Shown here: in pieces, positions 9,676 to 18,428 of the stretch
How the letters are laid out: every line of letters begins with the position of its first letter
Numbering within the stretch: position 1 is the stretch's first letter
Assembly: GCA_001767525.1 (NCBI GenBank)
Contig: MELF01000017.1
Span: 19,779-83,778, forward strand
Origin: Acidobacteria bacterium RIFCSPLOWO2_12_FULL_68_19
Lineage (GTDB): Bacteria > Acidobacteriota > Vicinamibacteria > Vicinamibacterales > UBA2999
Direction: 5' to 3'
DNA: 64,000 nt
Translations under genes and position numbers: made by a program
Notes under the pieces: generated by a model
What the model was told of the DNA's origin: nothing
Database searches by the model: none
Seen by the model: only the letters and a program-made list of their open reading frames with translations

Positions 9676-11715
9676 TCAGGTTTTCGACAGCCGATTCGAA
9701 ATCACGGTATCCGCCCCGAGCAGGAGAATCCCGACGCACAGCAGATACCACCACAGCCGCTGCGACCGCTCCTGCGCTTCGGGCGTCAGCGCCCGGCCCG
9801 TCGCCCCCGCCTGCCGCACCGTCTCAGGCAGGGCGGTCGTCGCCGCGATGATTTCCTTCGGATCCATGGCGGTGAGATCCGACTCCGCCGTGTCGACGTT
9901 GCTCGCCACGACGGCCGTCACCGTATCGCCCGTCCGGCTCCGCAGCTCGTAGAACCCCTGCTCGGTCAGTTCGAGCACCTCGGCGCCCTCTTCGTCGATG
10001 CCGACCCGGCGGCCCGACGGGGTGAGCACCACGCCGCTCGCCTGCGGCGACGCGGCCCCGCCCACTGACGGGTCGAGCACCTGGCCGACGGTGAGCCACG
10101 GCGCCGGTTCCGCGTACGCGGCCAGATGGCGGACGGCCTGGTGGACGAAGGGGAGGTAGACCGGCTTGAGCGGGAAATCGCTCCAGGCCAGATCGAGCGT
10201 CGACGACCACAGCAGGACGCGCCCCGCGCCCACGCGCCGCTCGAGCAGCGCCGGCGCACCCGCGTCGAAGCGCGCGAGCACCTCGGCGCCGGTGACCGGC
10301 TGGACGGTGCGGTACCCGTAGATGCGCGCCGCCGTGAAGTCGCCGCTGCGCGGCGTGCGGAACGGCTCGAACACGGGGTGTCCGAACTCGAGCGCCCCGA
10401 CGCGCGCCGCCTCGCCCCGGCTCCGATCGACGGGCGCCTCCACCGCCGCCGGCAGCAGATCGACGTCCGAGGCCCACGTGGCGCGCGCGCCGGTCGCGAT
10501 GAAGAACCCCCCACCGCCCTCGACGAAGCGCTGCAGGCGACGACCGAGCGACGCCGGCACGGCGACGTCGTTGGCCACGACCACCGAGGCCCGCCGCAGA
10601 TCCTCATCGGAGACCGCATCCGGCTGGCGGAGGGTCGCCTCGAAGCGCGGCGCGTCGCCGATCGCCAGCGCACGCGTCACGTAGAGCGCGCCGCCGGCGG
10701 CGCCGCCGCGGTCGAGGACGAGCACGCGCACGGGCTGGACGGGCGAGACGACGAAGTGGAACACGTTGTCGGCCGCGAGCGCGTCGTCGCCGGCGCGCAC
10801 CGTGCCGCGCATGAAGTTGCCCGCCAGCGTGACCGGCGCAAACGTGATCGACACCGAGCTGTTCGCCTCGACTTCGAGCCGTTCGGTCTGGATCGGCCGG
10901 CCGCCGATCTCGAGCGCGACCTGTCCGTTCCCTAGCGAGCGCGCGCTCCGGTTGACCACGACAGCGGTGACCGCGACGCGCTCCTGGTTCGAGAACGTCG
11001 ACCGCGCCAGCGACACGGCGGTGACCGAGACGTTCGGCCGATCGGCGTCGCCCGTGAGCGCCACCGGACGCAGCGTCGTCGCCGGCGGCAGCCGCGCCCC
11101 TTCCTCGCCGCGCCACCCGGCGCGTTGGAAATCGCTGATGAGCACCACCTCGCGGCGCGGCAGCGACGACTCGGCGAGGATGCTGCCGGCGACCTTGAGC
11201 GCCGGCGCGTAGCGCGTCGCGGCTGCCGACGGCCGGGCGGCGGCCACGGCCGCACGCAGCCGCTGGCGCTCGCCCGCCGGAGCGGACCGCATCGCGATTT
11301 CCGCGCCCGACGAGAAGAGCACGACGGAGCCGCGGTCGTCGGGACCGAGCCCGTCGATCGCCTCCGACGCCGCGGCGCGGGCGCGATCCCAGCGGTCGCC
11401 GAACGTCACGCTGTAGCTCTGGTCGAGCAGCACGACGACCTCTCGCGCGCCGCCGGCGGCGACACCGAGCTCGTCGCGCTCGACGAAGGGGCGCGAGAAC
11501 GCCAGCACGATGAGCGCCAGCGCCGTCAGCCGCACCATGAGCAGGAACCAGTTGTGTATCCGGCGCCGGCGCACCGACTTGTACGGAACGCGCTGGATGA
11601 ACATCAGTGACGGGAAGCGCACGACCTGCTTCTTCTCGCGCTGAATCAGGTGGATCAGCACCGGAATCGCCAGAGCGGCGAGGGCGACGAAGAAGAGCGG
11701 AGCGAGGAAAGACAT
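9676..11715 (-). CDS. BatA-type membrane protein with VWA domain
   Basis: A 679-aa protein with the BatA N-terminal region: two transmembrane helices around a conserved loop (FLAPLFFVALAALAIPVLIHL, then RFPSLMFI...RRRIHNWFLL). A von Willebrand A-like domain follows, whose metal site reads D-Q-S-Y-S (LLDQSYSVTF), matching DxSxS. After it come Ig/CARDB-like repeats, a GATase-like segment (~330-500) and a final transmembrane helix near the C-terminus (WWYLLCVGILLLGAD). It lies between DUF58/MoxR and DUF4175 in the same orientation, the classic Bat order. A 249-bp spacer with a long inverted repeat separates it from the DUF58 gene upstream, unlike the overlapping neighbours. Confidence 0.88.
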   Translation of the reverse strand: MSFLAPLFFVALAALAIPVLIHLIQREKKQVVRFPSLMFIQRVPYKSVRRRRIHNWFLLMVRLTALALIVLAFSRPFVERDELGVAAGGAREVVVLLDQSYSVTFGDRWDRARAAASEAIDGLGPDDRGSVVLFSSGAEIAMRSAPAGERQRLRAAVAAARPSAAATRYAPALKVAGSILAESSLPRREVVLISDFQRAGWRGEEGARLPPATTLRPVALTGDADRPNVSVTAVSLARSTFSNQERVAVTAVVVNRSARSLGNGQVALEIGGRPIQTERLEVEANSSVSITFAPVTLAGNFMRGTVRAGDDALAADNVFHFVVSPVQPVRVLVLDRGGAAGGALYVTRALAIGDAPRFEATLRQPDAVSDEDLRRASVVVANDVAVPASLGRRLQRFVEGGGGFFIATGARATWASDVDLLPAAVEAPVDRSRGEAARVGALEFGHPVFEPFRTPRSGDFTAARIYGYRTVQPVTGAEVLARFDAGAPALLERRVGAGRVLLWSSTLDLAWSDFPLKPVYLPFVHQAVRHLAAYAEPAPWLTVGQVLDPSVGGAASPQASGVVLTPSGRRVGIDEEGAEVLELTEQGFYELRSRTGDTVTAVVASNVDTAESDLTAMDPKEIIAATTALPETVRQAGATGRALTPEAQERSQRLWWYLLCVGILLLGADTVISNRLSKT

Positions 11716-11735
11716 TACTTGGACCTAGACGTCAG

Positions 11736-11934
11736 GTGACAAGTGGACAAGTGGACAAGTGGAGAAGTGGAAAGAAGTAGAAAAGTACGTGTGAAGTACT
11801 GTCGTGTCGGTTCGGCGGCCGTCCGTAGGATCCGACCTGCCGTACTCTGCCACTTATTCTTCCTCTCTCTTTCCACTGTCCCACTCTTCCACTTTTCCAC
11901 TTGTCCACTTGTCCACTTTTCCACTTGTCCACTT
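11736..11934. repeat. Inverted arrays of an 8-bp tandem unit (AAGTGGAC / GTCCACTT)
   Basis: The left arm has four units of the type aagtggac (11741-11772). The right arm has eight units in the opposite orientation (11871-11934), alternating gtccactt and ttccactt. Between the arms is about 100 bp of non-repeated sequence. Transcribed or single-stranded, the arms could pair into a long hairpin. The element fills most of the only large gap (11716-11964) inside an otherwise tightly packed operon; no gene is visible in that gap. Confidence 0.85.
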
Positions 11935-11964
11935 TCTCCGCTTGTGTGTCCTCCTGGCCCGCGG

Positions 11965-12891
11965 TCACCTGAGTCTCAGCTTCTTCTCACGGCCCGTGAG
12001 GTACCTGAACAGCGCGTGATCGAGCGGTTTGGAGGTGTCGAGCAGCGTGTAATCGACCCGCACCTCCGAGAAGCGCTGCTGCAGCGCGTCGATGTGCGCC
12101 CGCACCAGCGACATGTAGTCCCGGCGCATCGCCTCGGGAACCACCGGGATCTGCTCGCCGCTCTCGAGGTCCTCGAACGCCGACGCGCTCGAGAATCCGA
12201 ACTCGATCTCCGCCGGATCGAGGACGTGGAAGACGACGAGATCGTTGCCCCGAAAGCGGAGCGGCGTCACCGCGTCGACCACCGTCTCGGGATCCTCGTA
12301 GAAGTCCGAGATGACGACGAGCACGCCACGCCGGCCGAAGTGCTCCGCCAGCTTGTGGAGCGGCCTCCGGAGGCTGCCCGGCCGCCCCGGCTTCAGCCGG
12401 TCGAGGACGTGCAGCACCGTCTCCATGTGCTTGGCCGAGGGCGGCACGAATTCCACGACGTCGTCGTCGAAGGCGACGAACCCGACGCGGTCGCGCTGGT
12501 GGTGCACCAGGTTCGTCAGGCACGCCGTCAGGATCCGCGCGTAGTCGAGCTTGGTGATGCCGATCGTGCCGTAGTCCATCGACTTCGACACGTCGAGCAG
12601 CACCGAGAAGTTCATGTTCGACTCGGCTTCGTACTCCTTGACGTAGTACCGGTCGGTCCGCGCCCAGAGCCGCCAGTCGACGCGGCGGATGTCGTCGCCC
12701 GGCACGTAGCCGCGGTGCTCGGCGAAGTCGACCGACGCGCCGAAATAGGGCGCCTTGTGCAAGCCGTTGATGAAGCCGTCGACGACCGCGCGCGCCACGA
12801 GCGACAGGTTTCCGATGCGTGCGAGCACGACCGGATCCATGAAGCGCGCGCCGGGAACGGCGCTCGGGCTGTGCGCGTCGAGGAGGCTCAC
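11965..12891 (-). CDS. DUF58 domain protein (VWA-like, Bat cluster)
   Basis: A 308-aa protein. The DUF58 signature is present (PGDDIRRVDWRLWARTDRYY around residues 64-83), leading into a VWA-type fold with an intact metal site D100-V-S102-K-S104. In Bat-like operons such proteins work with the MoxR AAA+ ATPase, probably as its substrate or adaptor. The start is placed at the GTG at 12891 because it overlaps the moxR TGA in a GTGA junction and begins at family-like sequence; the longer open frame upstream is only moxR read in another phase. The gene ends just before the 8-bp repeat element. Confidence 0.9.
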   Translation of the reverse strand: MSLLDAHSPSAVPGARFMDPVVLARIGNLSLVARAVVDGFINGLHKAPYFGASVDFAEHRGYVPGDDIRRVDWRLWARTDRYYVKEYEAESNMNFSVLLDVSKSMDYGTIGITKLDYARILTACLTNLVHHQRDRVGFVAFDDDVVEFVPPSAKHMETVLHVLDRLKPGRPGSLRRPLHKLAEHFGRRGVLVVISDFYEDPETVVDAVTPLRFRGNDLVVFHVLDPAEIEFGFSSASAFEDLESGEQIPVVPEAMRRDYMSLVRAHIDALQQRFSEVRVDYTLLDTSKPLDHALFRYLTGREKKLRLR

Positions 12892-13940
12892 ATCCCGCTC
12901 CGCGGCAGCGGCACCGCCTCGAGCAGGCGGTCCGTCAGCACGTCGGTCGTAAGACCTTCCGACTGCGCGTGGAAGTTGGTGATGATCCGGTGCCGCATCA
13001 CCGGGTGCGCCAGGGCGCGGATGTCCTCGAAGCTGACGTGGTACCGGCCGCTCGTGAGCGCGCGCGCCTTGCCGCCGAGCACGAGGTACTGGGCGGCGCG
13101 GACGCTGGCGCCGAAGGCCACCCACTTCCGCACGTTCTCGGGGCACGTGTCGGACTTCGGCCGGCTCGCCCGCACCAGGTCGAGGGCGTGCCGCATGACC
13201 GGTTCGGCCACCGGCACCTTGCGCACCAGCCGCTGGAACGCGATGAGATCGTCCCCTGTCACCGGGCGCGCCAGCTGCGGATCCTGGAGGGCCGTGGTCG
13301 TGCGCACCACGTCGTACTCCTCGCCGTAGGGCGGGTGGTCGATGACGATGTGGTACATGAAGCGATCGAGCTGCGCCTCCGGCAGCGGATACGTCCCTTC
13401 GAGCTCGATCGGGTTCTGCGTCGCGAACACGTAGAACGGCTCGTCGAGCTTGTAGGTCCGTCCCTGGATCGTCACGCGATGCTCCTGCATCGCCTCGAGC
13501 AGCGCCGACTGCGTCTTCGGCGGCGTCCGGTTGATCTCGTCCGCCAGGACGATGTTCGCGAAGATCGGCCCGGGCGCGAACACCATCTGGCGCCGGCCCG
13601 TCGTCGGGTCTTCCTGCACGAGGTCGGTGCCGGTGATGTCGGACGGCATCAGATCCGGCGTGAACTGGATGCGCGAGAACTTGAGGTCGAGCACGCGCGC
13701 CATCGTGTGGATGAGCAGCGTCTTGGCGAGCCCCGGGGCGCCGACGATCAGACTGTTGCCTCCGACGAACAGGGTGTTCAGCACCTGCGAGATGACTTCG
13801 TCCTGCCCGACGATCACCTTGCGCAGCTCGGCCACGATCTGATTGCGCCCCGCCTTCATCTTGTCGGCGAGCGCGAGGTCATCCGGCGACTCGAGGTCGA
13901 CGAGGTCGCTCAACGTATCGGTCAGCACGCGATCGGTCAT
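12888..13940 (-). CDS. MoxR family AAA+ ATPase
   Basis: A 350-aa AAA+ ATPase of the MoxR family, chaperone-like proteins that act with VWA proteins on metal centres or envelope complexes. Walker A is G67-APGLAK-T74, Walker B is VLADEINR, followed by the MoxR-typical RTPPKTQSALLEAMQE, and sensor motif FATQNP. It overlaps the caspase-like gene upstream by 4 bp (ATGA) and the DUF58 gene downstream by 4 bp (GTGA), so the three are translationally coupled. Cytoplasmic. Confidence 0.95.
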   Translation of the reverse strand: MTDRVLTDTLSDLVDLESPDDLALADKMKAGRNQIVAELRKVIVGQDEVISQVLNTLFVGGNSLIVGAPGLAKTLLIHTMARVLDLKFSRIQFTPDLMPSDITGTDLVQEDPTTGRRQMVFAPGPIFANIVLADEINRTPPKTQSALLEAMQEHRVTIQGRTYKLDEPFYVFATQNPIELEGTYPLPEAQLDRFMYHIVIDHPPYGEEYDVVRTTTALQDPQLARPVTGDDLIAFQRLVRKVPVAEPVMRHALDLVRASRPKSDTCPENVRKWVAFGASVRAAQYLVLGGKARALTSGRYHVSFEDIRALAHPVMRHRIITNFHAQSEGLTTDVLTDRLLEAVPLPRSGM

Positions 13941-14869
13941 GGTGTGGGGTCTCCCTCGAGTGTGCGGATGTCGCGCGTCTTGAGCGCAAGCTCGGTCACG
14001 AGCCGCTCGAGCTCACTGGCGTACCTGGCGGGCGGCATGCTCTCCTTCAGCAACCGCAGCGACTCGACGCGGCGCTCGAGGTCCCGCCGCTCCAGATGGA
14101 GCGCCCGGAGCCGCGGGTCCGCGGGCAGCGGCGCCGCATCGGCCGCCGAGCCGAGCGACAGCCCCGCCGCGAGCTTCCCGTCGCCGCCGGTCGGCGACGG
14201 CGTCTGGCTGCCGTTTCCGTCGCCGTTGTCGTCGAGCATCGCGTGCTCGGTCGCCAGCAGCCCTTCCTGCTCGTAGGCGCGGGCCACCTCCGTGCGCGCG
14301 TACTGGAACGCCTCGAGCATGCTGATTCGCCCGTTCTTGTCGGCATCGGCCGACTCCGACGACAACGCCTCGACGAAATACCCGCCGAAGAGCGTCGTGA
14401 ACTGCTCGGCGCCGCTGCGCGTCGCCGTGATGACGGTCCGCCCCGGCGCCGAGAGCCCCTCGAGGAACGGCCCGCTGGAGCTCGACGTGTTCACGAACAC
14501 CACGTTCCGTGCCGGCAGCCTGCGGAGGAGTGCGTTGAAGTCGGCCGGCGTCATGTCGCGGCCGGGCAGATTGAACCGCGCGGTCTGCCCGTCGTAGCTG
14601 CCGTGGCCGAACAGGACGACGTACACGACGTCCTCGGCGGCCGCGGCGCTCGCAAACGACGCGAGCGCCTTCTCGACCTCCTCGCGCGTGGCGCGGCCGT
14701 CGAGGCGCCCCCCCTCCTCCTTGGCGTCGGCCAGATAGACCAGCCGCTCGCGCGCGACGCCGACCTTCCCGGACGCCTCCGCCAGGGCGGTTCCCCACTT
14801 GTGGAACAGCTCACCGTGCTCGGGATCGCCCGCGAGGCCGACGACGATGAGGAGAAAGGCCCTGAGCAT
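13937..14869 (-). CDS. Caspase/C13-like protein lacking the catalytic cysteine
   Basis: A 310-aa protein with a hydrophobic N-terminus (MLRAFLLIVVGLAG, possible signal). Its middle looks like the caspase/legumain fold: a hydrophobic strand VVYVVLFGHGSYDG with the expected catalytic His at H89, then a second strand VVFVNTSSSSGPFLEG where the family has the Cys-containing D/E-A-C-x-S-G. Here the Cys position is serine (about S130), so it is either a pseudo-protease or uses serine. An EF-hand-like loop (DADKNGRISMLE) and a second Asp-rich stretch (DDNGDGNG) suggest calcium binding. The C-terminus is a charged helix. It sits directly before moxR with a 4-bp overlap. The fold assignment rests on motifs only. 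Confidence 0.65.
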   Translation of the reverse strand: MLRAFLLIVVGLAGDPEHGELFHKWGTALAEASGKVGVARERLVYLADAKEEGGRLDGRATREEVEKALASFASAAAAEDVVYVVLFGHGSYDGQTARFNLPGRDMTPADFNALLRRLPARNVVFVNTSSSSGPFLEGLSAPGRTVITATRSGAEQFTTLFGGYFVEALSSESADADKNGRISMLEAFQYARTEVARAYEQEGLLATEHAMLDDNGDGNGSQTPSPTGGDGKLAAGLSLGSAADAAPLPADPRLRALHLERRDLERRVESLRLLKESMPPARYASELERLVTELALKTRDIRTLEGDPTP

Positions 14870-14875
14870 GAAGCC

Positions 14876-17164
14876 TTACGAGAGCCCTACCGCGCGCCGA
14901 TAGGCCCATTCCGCCGAGATCAGCCCCACCAGCGCGATGAGGATGATCGGCATGTTCCAGAGCTCGCGTTCTTCCACGGACGTGACGCCGCGTCCGGCGT
15001 AGCGCACGTCCTCGGCCATCCCCGCTGCCGTCTCCGGCGTGTAGAAGCGGCCGCCGGTGTCCTCCGCGATCCGCCGCAGCGGCCCTTCGTGCATCGTCGG
15101 GTCGAAGTACTCCGCGTCGCTCGGGCCGGCGCGCACGTACGCCACGCCGCTGCCGAGGATCGCCGACGAACGGGACGAATCGACGGCCACTTCGTAGGTC
15201 CCCGCCTCGGTGCTGACGAAGGTGCCCCGGTAGAGGCCGTCGCGCTCTCCCGTCCACTCGAGCGGTACGTCGAGCGTGGCCCCGTTCGGCCTCGTCACCC
15301 GCGCGGTGACGCTGGCGTCGTTGAGCTCGACGTACGACTTGTCGACGATCGTCGCCTCGACCGTCACCGGCTCGCCCGGTTCGACGCGCTCGGTGGTCGT
15401 CCGCGCCTCGACCACCCCGGGCACGCCGTCGACGAGCCAGCGCAGCATCTGCCGCCAGAAGTTCTCGTGGGTCTGATCGTCGAGCGGGACGCTGGCGTGC
15501 ATCTGCCACTGCCACGTGTCCTGCAGCGTGAGCGCCACCACCTTGCCGCGCCCGTACTGGTGCCAGGCGAGCACCGGCTGCGAGCGGCCGCGCTCGTCGG
15601 TGCCGGTCAGGAGCACCGTGGCCGCCGGCTTCGGCCCGAGCGGCGCGTTGACGCTGGTGACCTGCGGCAGTTCGCGCCAGCGGTTCGCCGAGGCCGCTTC
15701 GCTGGCGGCAATCTGCGTGGCCGCGTGCGTCTGGCCGGCGCGGGTGGGCGCGAGCAGCATCCGCGCCAGATCCGACGGCTCGGTGGCGCGGGTGCGCGGA
15801 TCGATCGCGAGCGGCAGCGCATCGGCCACCGGCGTTCCGCCGTAGCCCCCCTCGGCGAACGACCGCGCGCCGCCGAGCATCAGCAGGCCGCCGCCCCGCC
15901 GATCGGCGAACTCGGCGATCATCTGGAGCTGGTCGCCGGTGAACGCGCCGGCTTCGATGCTTCCCAGGACGAGGGCGCGGTACGAGAAGAGGTCCTCCCG
16001 CGTCTTCGGGAAGCCGCCGAACAGCTCGTCCGGGCCGTCCACGCCGAGGCGCAGGAACTTGTTGTCCGCCGTTCGCTGCAGGACGACGAGCTGCAGGTTC
16101 TGGTCGTCGGCCACGGCGCGCCGCACGAACTTCATCTCGAATCGCGGCTCGCCCTCGAAGTACAGGATCTTCTCGTGCACGTCGCGCACCTGGATGAGCG
16201 CCTCGCGCACGTTGTTCTGCGCGACCACTTCGTCCGGCTGGGGGGCCACGCGGAACTTGAACAGCCGGGGCCCCGCCTCGGAGGCGGCCGCGCGGACGTG
16301 CACGGTCGCCGGCGTGCCGTCGGCCGGCAACCGGACCTGCTCGGAGCCGATGATCCGCCCCTCGTCCTCGACGTCAACCGTGACGGTACGTCCCGCGTAG
16401 CCGGTGTGGGTCACCACGACGTCGAGCAGCAGCGACGCGTCCTTGAGCACGCTGCGCGGCGTGCTCACGCGGTCGATCTGCACGTCCCGCGGCAGCCGCG
16501 CGCTCCCGACGCCCACCGTATAGACGGGGAGCTTGTCCGCCTTCAGAGGGAGCAGGGCGTCCGAGAGGGACGCCTCGCTCGTGTCCGCGCCGTCGGACAC
16601 GAGCACGATGCCCGACACCGGCAGCCCCGCCAGCTCCTCGCGTGCGCCGTCGAGCGCGGCGCCGAGCCGCGTCTGCGACCCGTTGAACGTGAGCCCGCCG
16701 GCCGATTCCAGACGGCCGGCCGTCGACGAGAACCTGAAGACACGAACGAGGAAGCGGTCCGACAGTGCCTTCAGCAGCGCGCTCTCCGGCGCGCCGAACT
16801 GCTGCTTGATGAACTCGCCCCGCGGGCGTCCATCCCAGTCGGGAATCTGCATACTGCGCGAGTCGTCCAGCAGCACGGCGACAACGTTCTGCTGCGGCAC
16901 GGCCGCCCGGACGACGAGCGTCGGGCGGAAGAGGCAGAAGAGGACGACCGCCAGTGCGGCCATCCGGAGAACGGTCAGGACGAGCCGATCGCGCAGCCGT
17001 CCCTTCGCCCGGACGCTGCGATAGGTGACGATGGCCGCCACCATGACCGCCGCGGCGAGCCCGGCGGCAACCAGCGCGCCGACGCCGGCGTCGAAGCGAA
17101 GTTCGCCTTGCTGAAAGACGACCGGCCGGTAGCCGAAGAGCGCCTGAAAAATCGCGTCCAGCAC
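14876..17164 (-). CDS. Membrane VWA / glutamine-amidotransferase-like protein
   Basis: A 762-aa protein with two N-terminal transmembrane helices (about residues 30-50 and 63-82) and a VWA domain whose metal site is L-D-D-S-R-S-M (DxSxS intact). Then come Ig/CARDB-like repeats (MQIDRV... and VVAQNNVREA), and a class-I GATase-like domain (RALVLGSIEAGAFTGDQ ... GGGLLMLGGARSFAEGG) with no evident amidotransferase triad. Further beta-rich domains and a last transmembrane helix (IILIALVGLISAEWAYR) complete it. It is 6 bp upstream of the caspase-like gene and in the same direction, so it is part of the Bat-like operon. It is a larger relative of the BatA-type protein at 9676-11715. Confidence 0.85.
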   Translation of the reverse strand: MLDAIFQALFGYRPVVFQQGELRFDAGVGALVAAGLAAAVMVAAIVTYRSVRAKGRLRDRLVLTVLRMAALAVVLFCLFRPTLVVRAAVPQQNVVAVLLDDSRSMQIPDWDGRPRGEFIKQQFGAPESALLKALSDRFLVRVFRFSSTAGRLESAGGLTFNGSQTRLGAALDGAREELAGLPVSGIVLVSDGADTSEASLSDALLPLKADKLPVYTVGVGSARLPRDVQIDRVSTPRSVLKDASLLLDVVVTHTGYAGRTVTVDVEDEGRIIGSEQVRLPADGTPATVHVRAAASEAGPRLFKFRVAPQPDEVVAQNNVREALIQVRDVHEKILYFEGEPRFEMKFVRRAVADDQNLQLVVLQRTADNKFLRLGVDGPDELFGGFPKTREDLFSYRALVLGSIEAGAFTGDQLQMIAEFADRRGGGLLMLGGARSFAEGGYGGTPVADALPLAIDPRTRATEPSDLARMLLAPTRAGQTHAATQIAASEAASANRWRELPQVTSVNAPLGPKPAATVLLTGTDERGRSQPVLAWHQYGRGKVVALTLQDTWQWQMHASVPLDDQTHENFWRQMLRWLVDGVPGVVEARTTTERVEPGEPVTVEATIVDKSYVELNDASVTARVTRPNGATLDVPLEWTGERDGLYRGTFVSTEAGTYEVAVDSSRSSAILGSGVAYVRAGPSDAEYFDPTMHEGPLRRIAEDTGGRFYTPETAAGMAEDVRYAGRGVTSVEERELWNMPIILIALVGLISAEWAYRRAVGLS

Positions 17165-17188
17165 GGCAACTCCCCTTCGAACTAGAGA

Positions 17189-17263
17189 AGGCCCCAGGCC
17201 CAGGGCATCAGAACGGCCCGGGCGTCGGCCCGGGACGGCCCCGGGACCGGGGGCCTGAGGCCT
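17189..17263. repeat. GC-rich imperfect palindrome between two genes
   Basis: The outer arms aggccccaggccc (17189-17201) and gggcctgaggcct (17251-17263) pair with one mismatch. The interior is a run of cggcccggg-type pieces that can fold further. There is no T-run on either side, so a REP-like element is more likely than a factor-independent terminator. No gene lies in the 17165-17301 spacer. Confidence 0.6.
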
Positions 17264-17301
17264 GTTTCGAGCGCATCATACCTTCTGCCCGCGCGGAGAC
17301 A

Positions 17302-18402
17302 CTAGATCAAACGGGCGACGAGCACGACCCCCGCCCCGACCGAAATCCACCGCGCCGCGACCGGCCGTACGTGCTTGAGCCTGTTCCAGTGCCAGGCCAA
17401 CGCGACCATGACGGCGACGACGGCGACCGCCATCAGCGCGGTGCCGGTGAGCGGGAGCGCCTCGCCGTACACCCGCGCGAGGCCGGGGTTCCAGATCGAG
17501 CCGTACACCACGCACAGGTGCACGAAGTAGACGACGAGCGATTCCTGCGCGACGGCGCCGAACACGTGCGGCAACTGCGTGAGCGAGCGGCTCACGTGCG
17601 CGATGACCCCGAGCACGAGCAGACATGTCCCGGTTCGGATGGCCACGTCGGAGGGGAGGCTGCCGCCGCCGATCGCCAGGCCCACGGCCACGAGCGCGCC
17701 GCCCGGGACGAGCATCGCCCACGTGGCGTACCCCGAAAGGTGCGCCGCGCCCCACCGCGCGTACAACTGGCCGGCGCCGGCCCCGACGAACACGTACGCC
17801 GCCCACGGGAACAGCGGAAAAAGGGACCCGGTCGCCGGCGAGAGGTACGCTCCCATCACGAGCGGCAGCTCCGCGATCCAGTCCGCGCGCCAGGCCGCCG
17901 GCGCGGCGGCGACGACCGCGAACGCCACGGCGAAGTTGACGACCATGAAGGCGGGCCGCGACCGCAGCAGGAGCACGAGCGCCTGCAGCGCCAGGAGCGT
18001 GACGCCAATCAGTTGGAGCACGTCGACGGCGAGAAACGACCGCCATTGCGCCTCGCTGGCGACGGCCAGCTCGGCGACGTCGAGCACCGGATAGTGCAGG
18101 CCGTAGCCGAGGATGACGAACAGCAGGAAGCGGCGGGCGCGCCTGAGCACCGGCCCGGAGAGGCTGAGATGCGACGTCCAGTGGCGCGTCGTCGCAAGGC
18201 TGAACGCGAACCCGGAGAGGAGCAGGAACAACCCGGAAGTGAGCCCTCGCTGGAAGGTCCAGGCGTCGAACCACGGCCCCGAGCGGTAGTCGGAGGCCAG
18301 CAGCGCGCTGGAGGTGTGGCCGGCGACCATCAGCACGACCGCGAGCGCGCGGGCCAGATCGACGAAGACGACGCGGTGACGGTGCTGAACGGTGTCGTTC
18401 AC
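17302..18402 (-). CDS. HGSNAT/DUF1624-like membrane acyltransferase
   Basis: A 366-aa polytopic membrane protein with about 9-10 hydrophobic helices. It begins with the family signature VFVDLARALAVVLMVAGHT (residues 12-30), where the D-L-A-R and the following His match the heparan-alpha-glucosaminide N-acetyltransferase / DUF1624 group. That family transfers acetyl groups across the membrane from acetyl-CoA to a sugar or envelope acceptor. The substrate here is unknown. It lies between a DUF4159 gene and the VWA/GATase gene, all on the minus strand, but separated from the latter by a GC palindrome. Confidence 0.8.
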   Translation of the reverse strand: MNDTVQHRHRVVFVDLARALAVVLMVAGHTSSALLASDYRSGPWFDAWTFQRGLTSGLFLLLSGFAFSLATTRHWTSHLSLSGPVLRRARRFLLFVILGYGLHYPVLDVAELAVASEAQWRSFLAVDVLQLIGVTLLALQALVLLLRSRPAFMVVNFAVAFAVVAAAPAAWRADWIAELPLVMGAYLSPATGSLFPLFPWAAYVFVGAGAGQLYARWGAAHLSGYATWAMLVPGGALVAVGLAIGGGSLPSDVAIRTGTCLLVLGVIAHVSRSLTQLPHVFGAVAQESLVVYFVHLCVVYGSIWNPGLARVYGEALPLTGTALMAVAVVAVMVALAWHWNRLKHVRPVAARWISVGAGVVLVARLI

Positions 18403-18428
18403 GCCTTGGGAAGTTCCCGCTTCACGGT

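Noticed and set aside
6561-9851. Plus-strand open frame of about 1100 codons opposite the DUF4175 gene
   Set aside because: Leu/Arg/His-rich shadow caused by the high-GC codon bias of the true minus-strand gene; no family motif.
11736-11934. Arrays at 11736-11934 and 53913-53986 as CRISPR
   Set aside because: Units are 8 bp with no unique spacers between them and the arms are inverted, so they do not fit a CRISPR array.
11715-11968. Short minus-strand frames across the inverted repeat encoding Trp/Lys/Ser-rich peptides
   Set aside because: These peptides (EKWTSGQVEKWKSG-like) are just the 8-bp units read through; no gene features.
12892-13146. N-terminal extension of the DUF58 gene upstream of 12891
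   Set aside because: The extra ~85 residues are Arg/Pro-rich and are the moxR gene in another phase; the GTGA junction gives the proper start.
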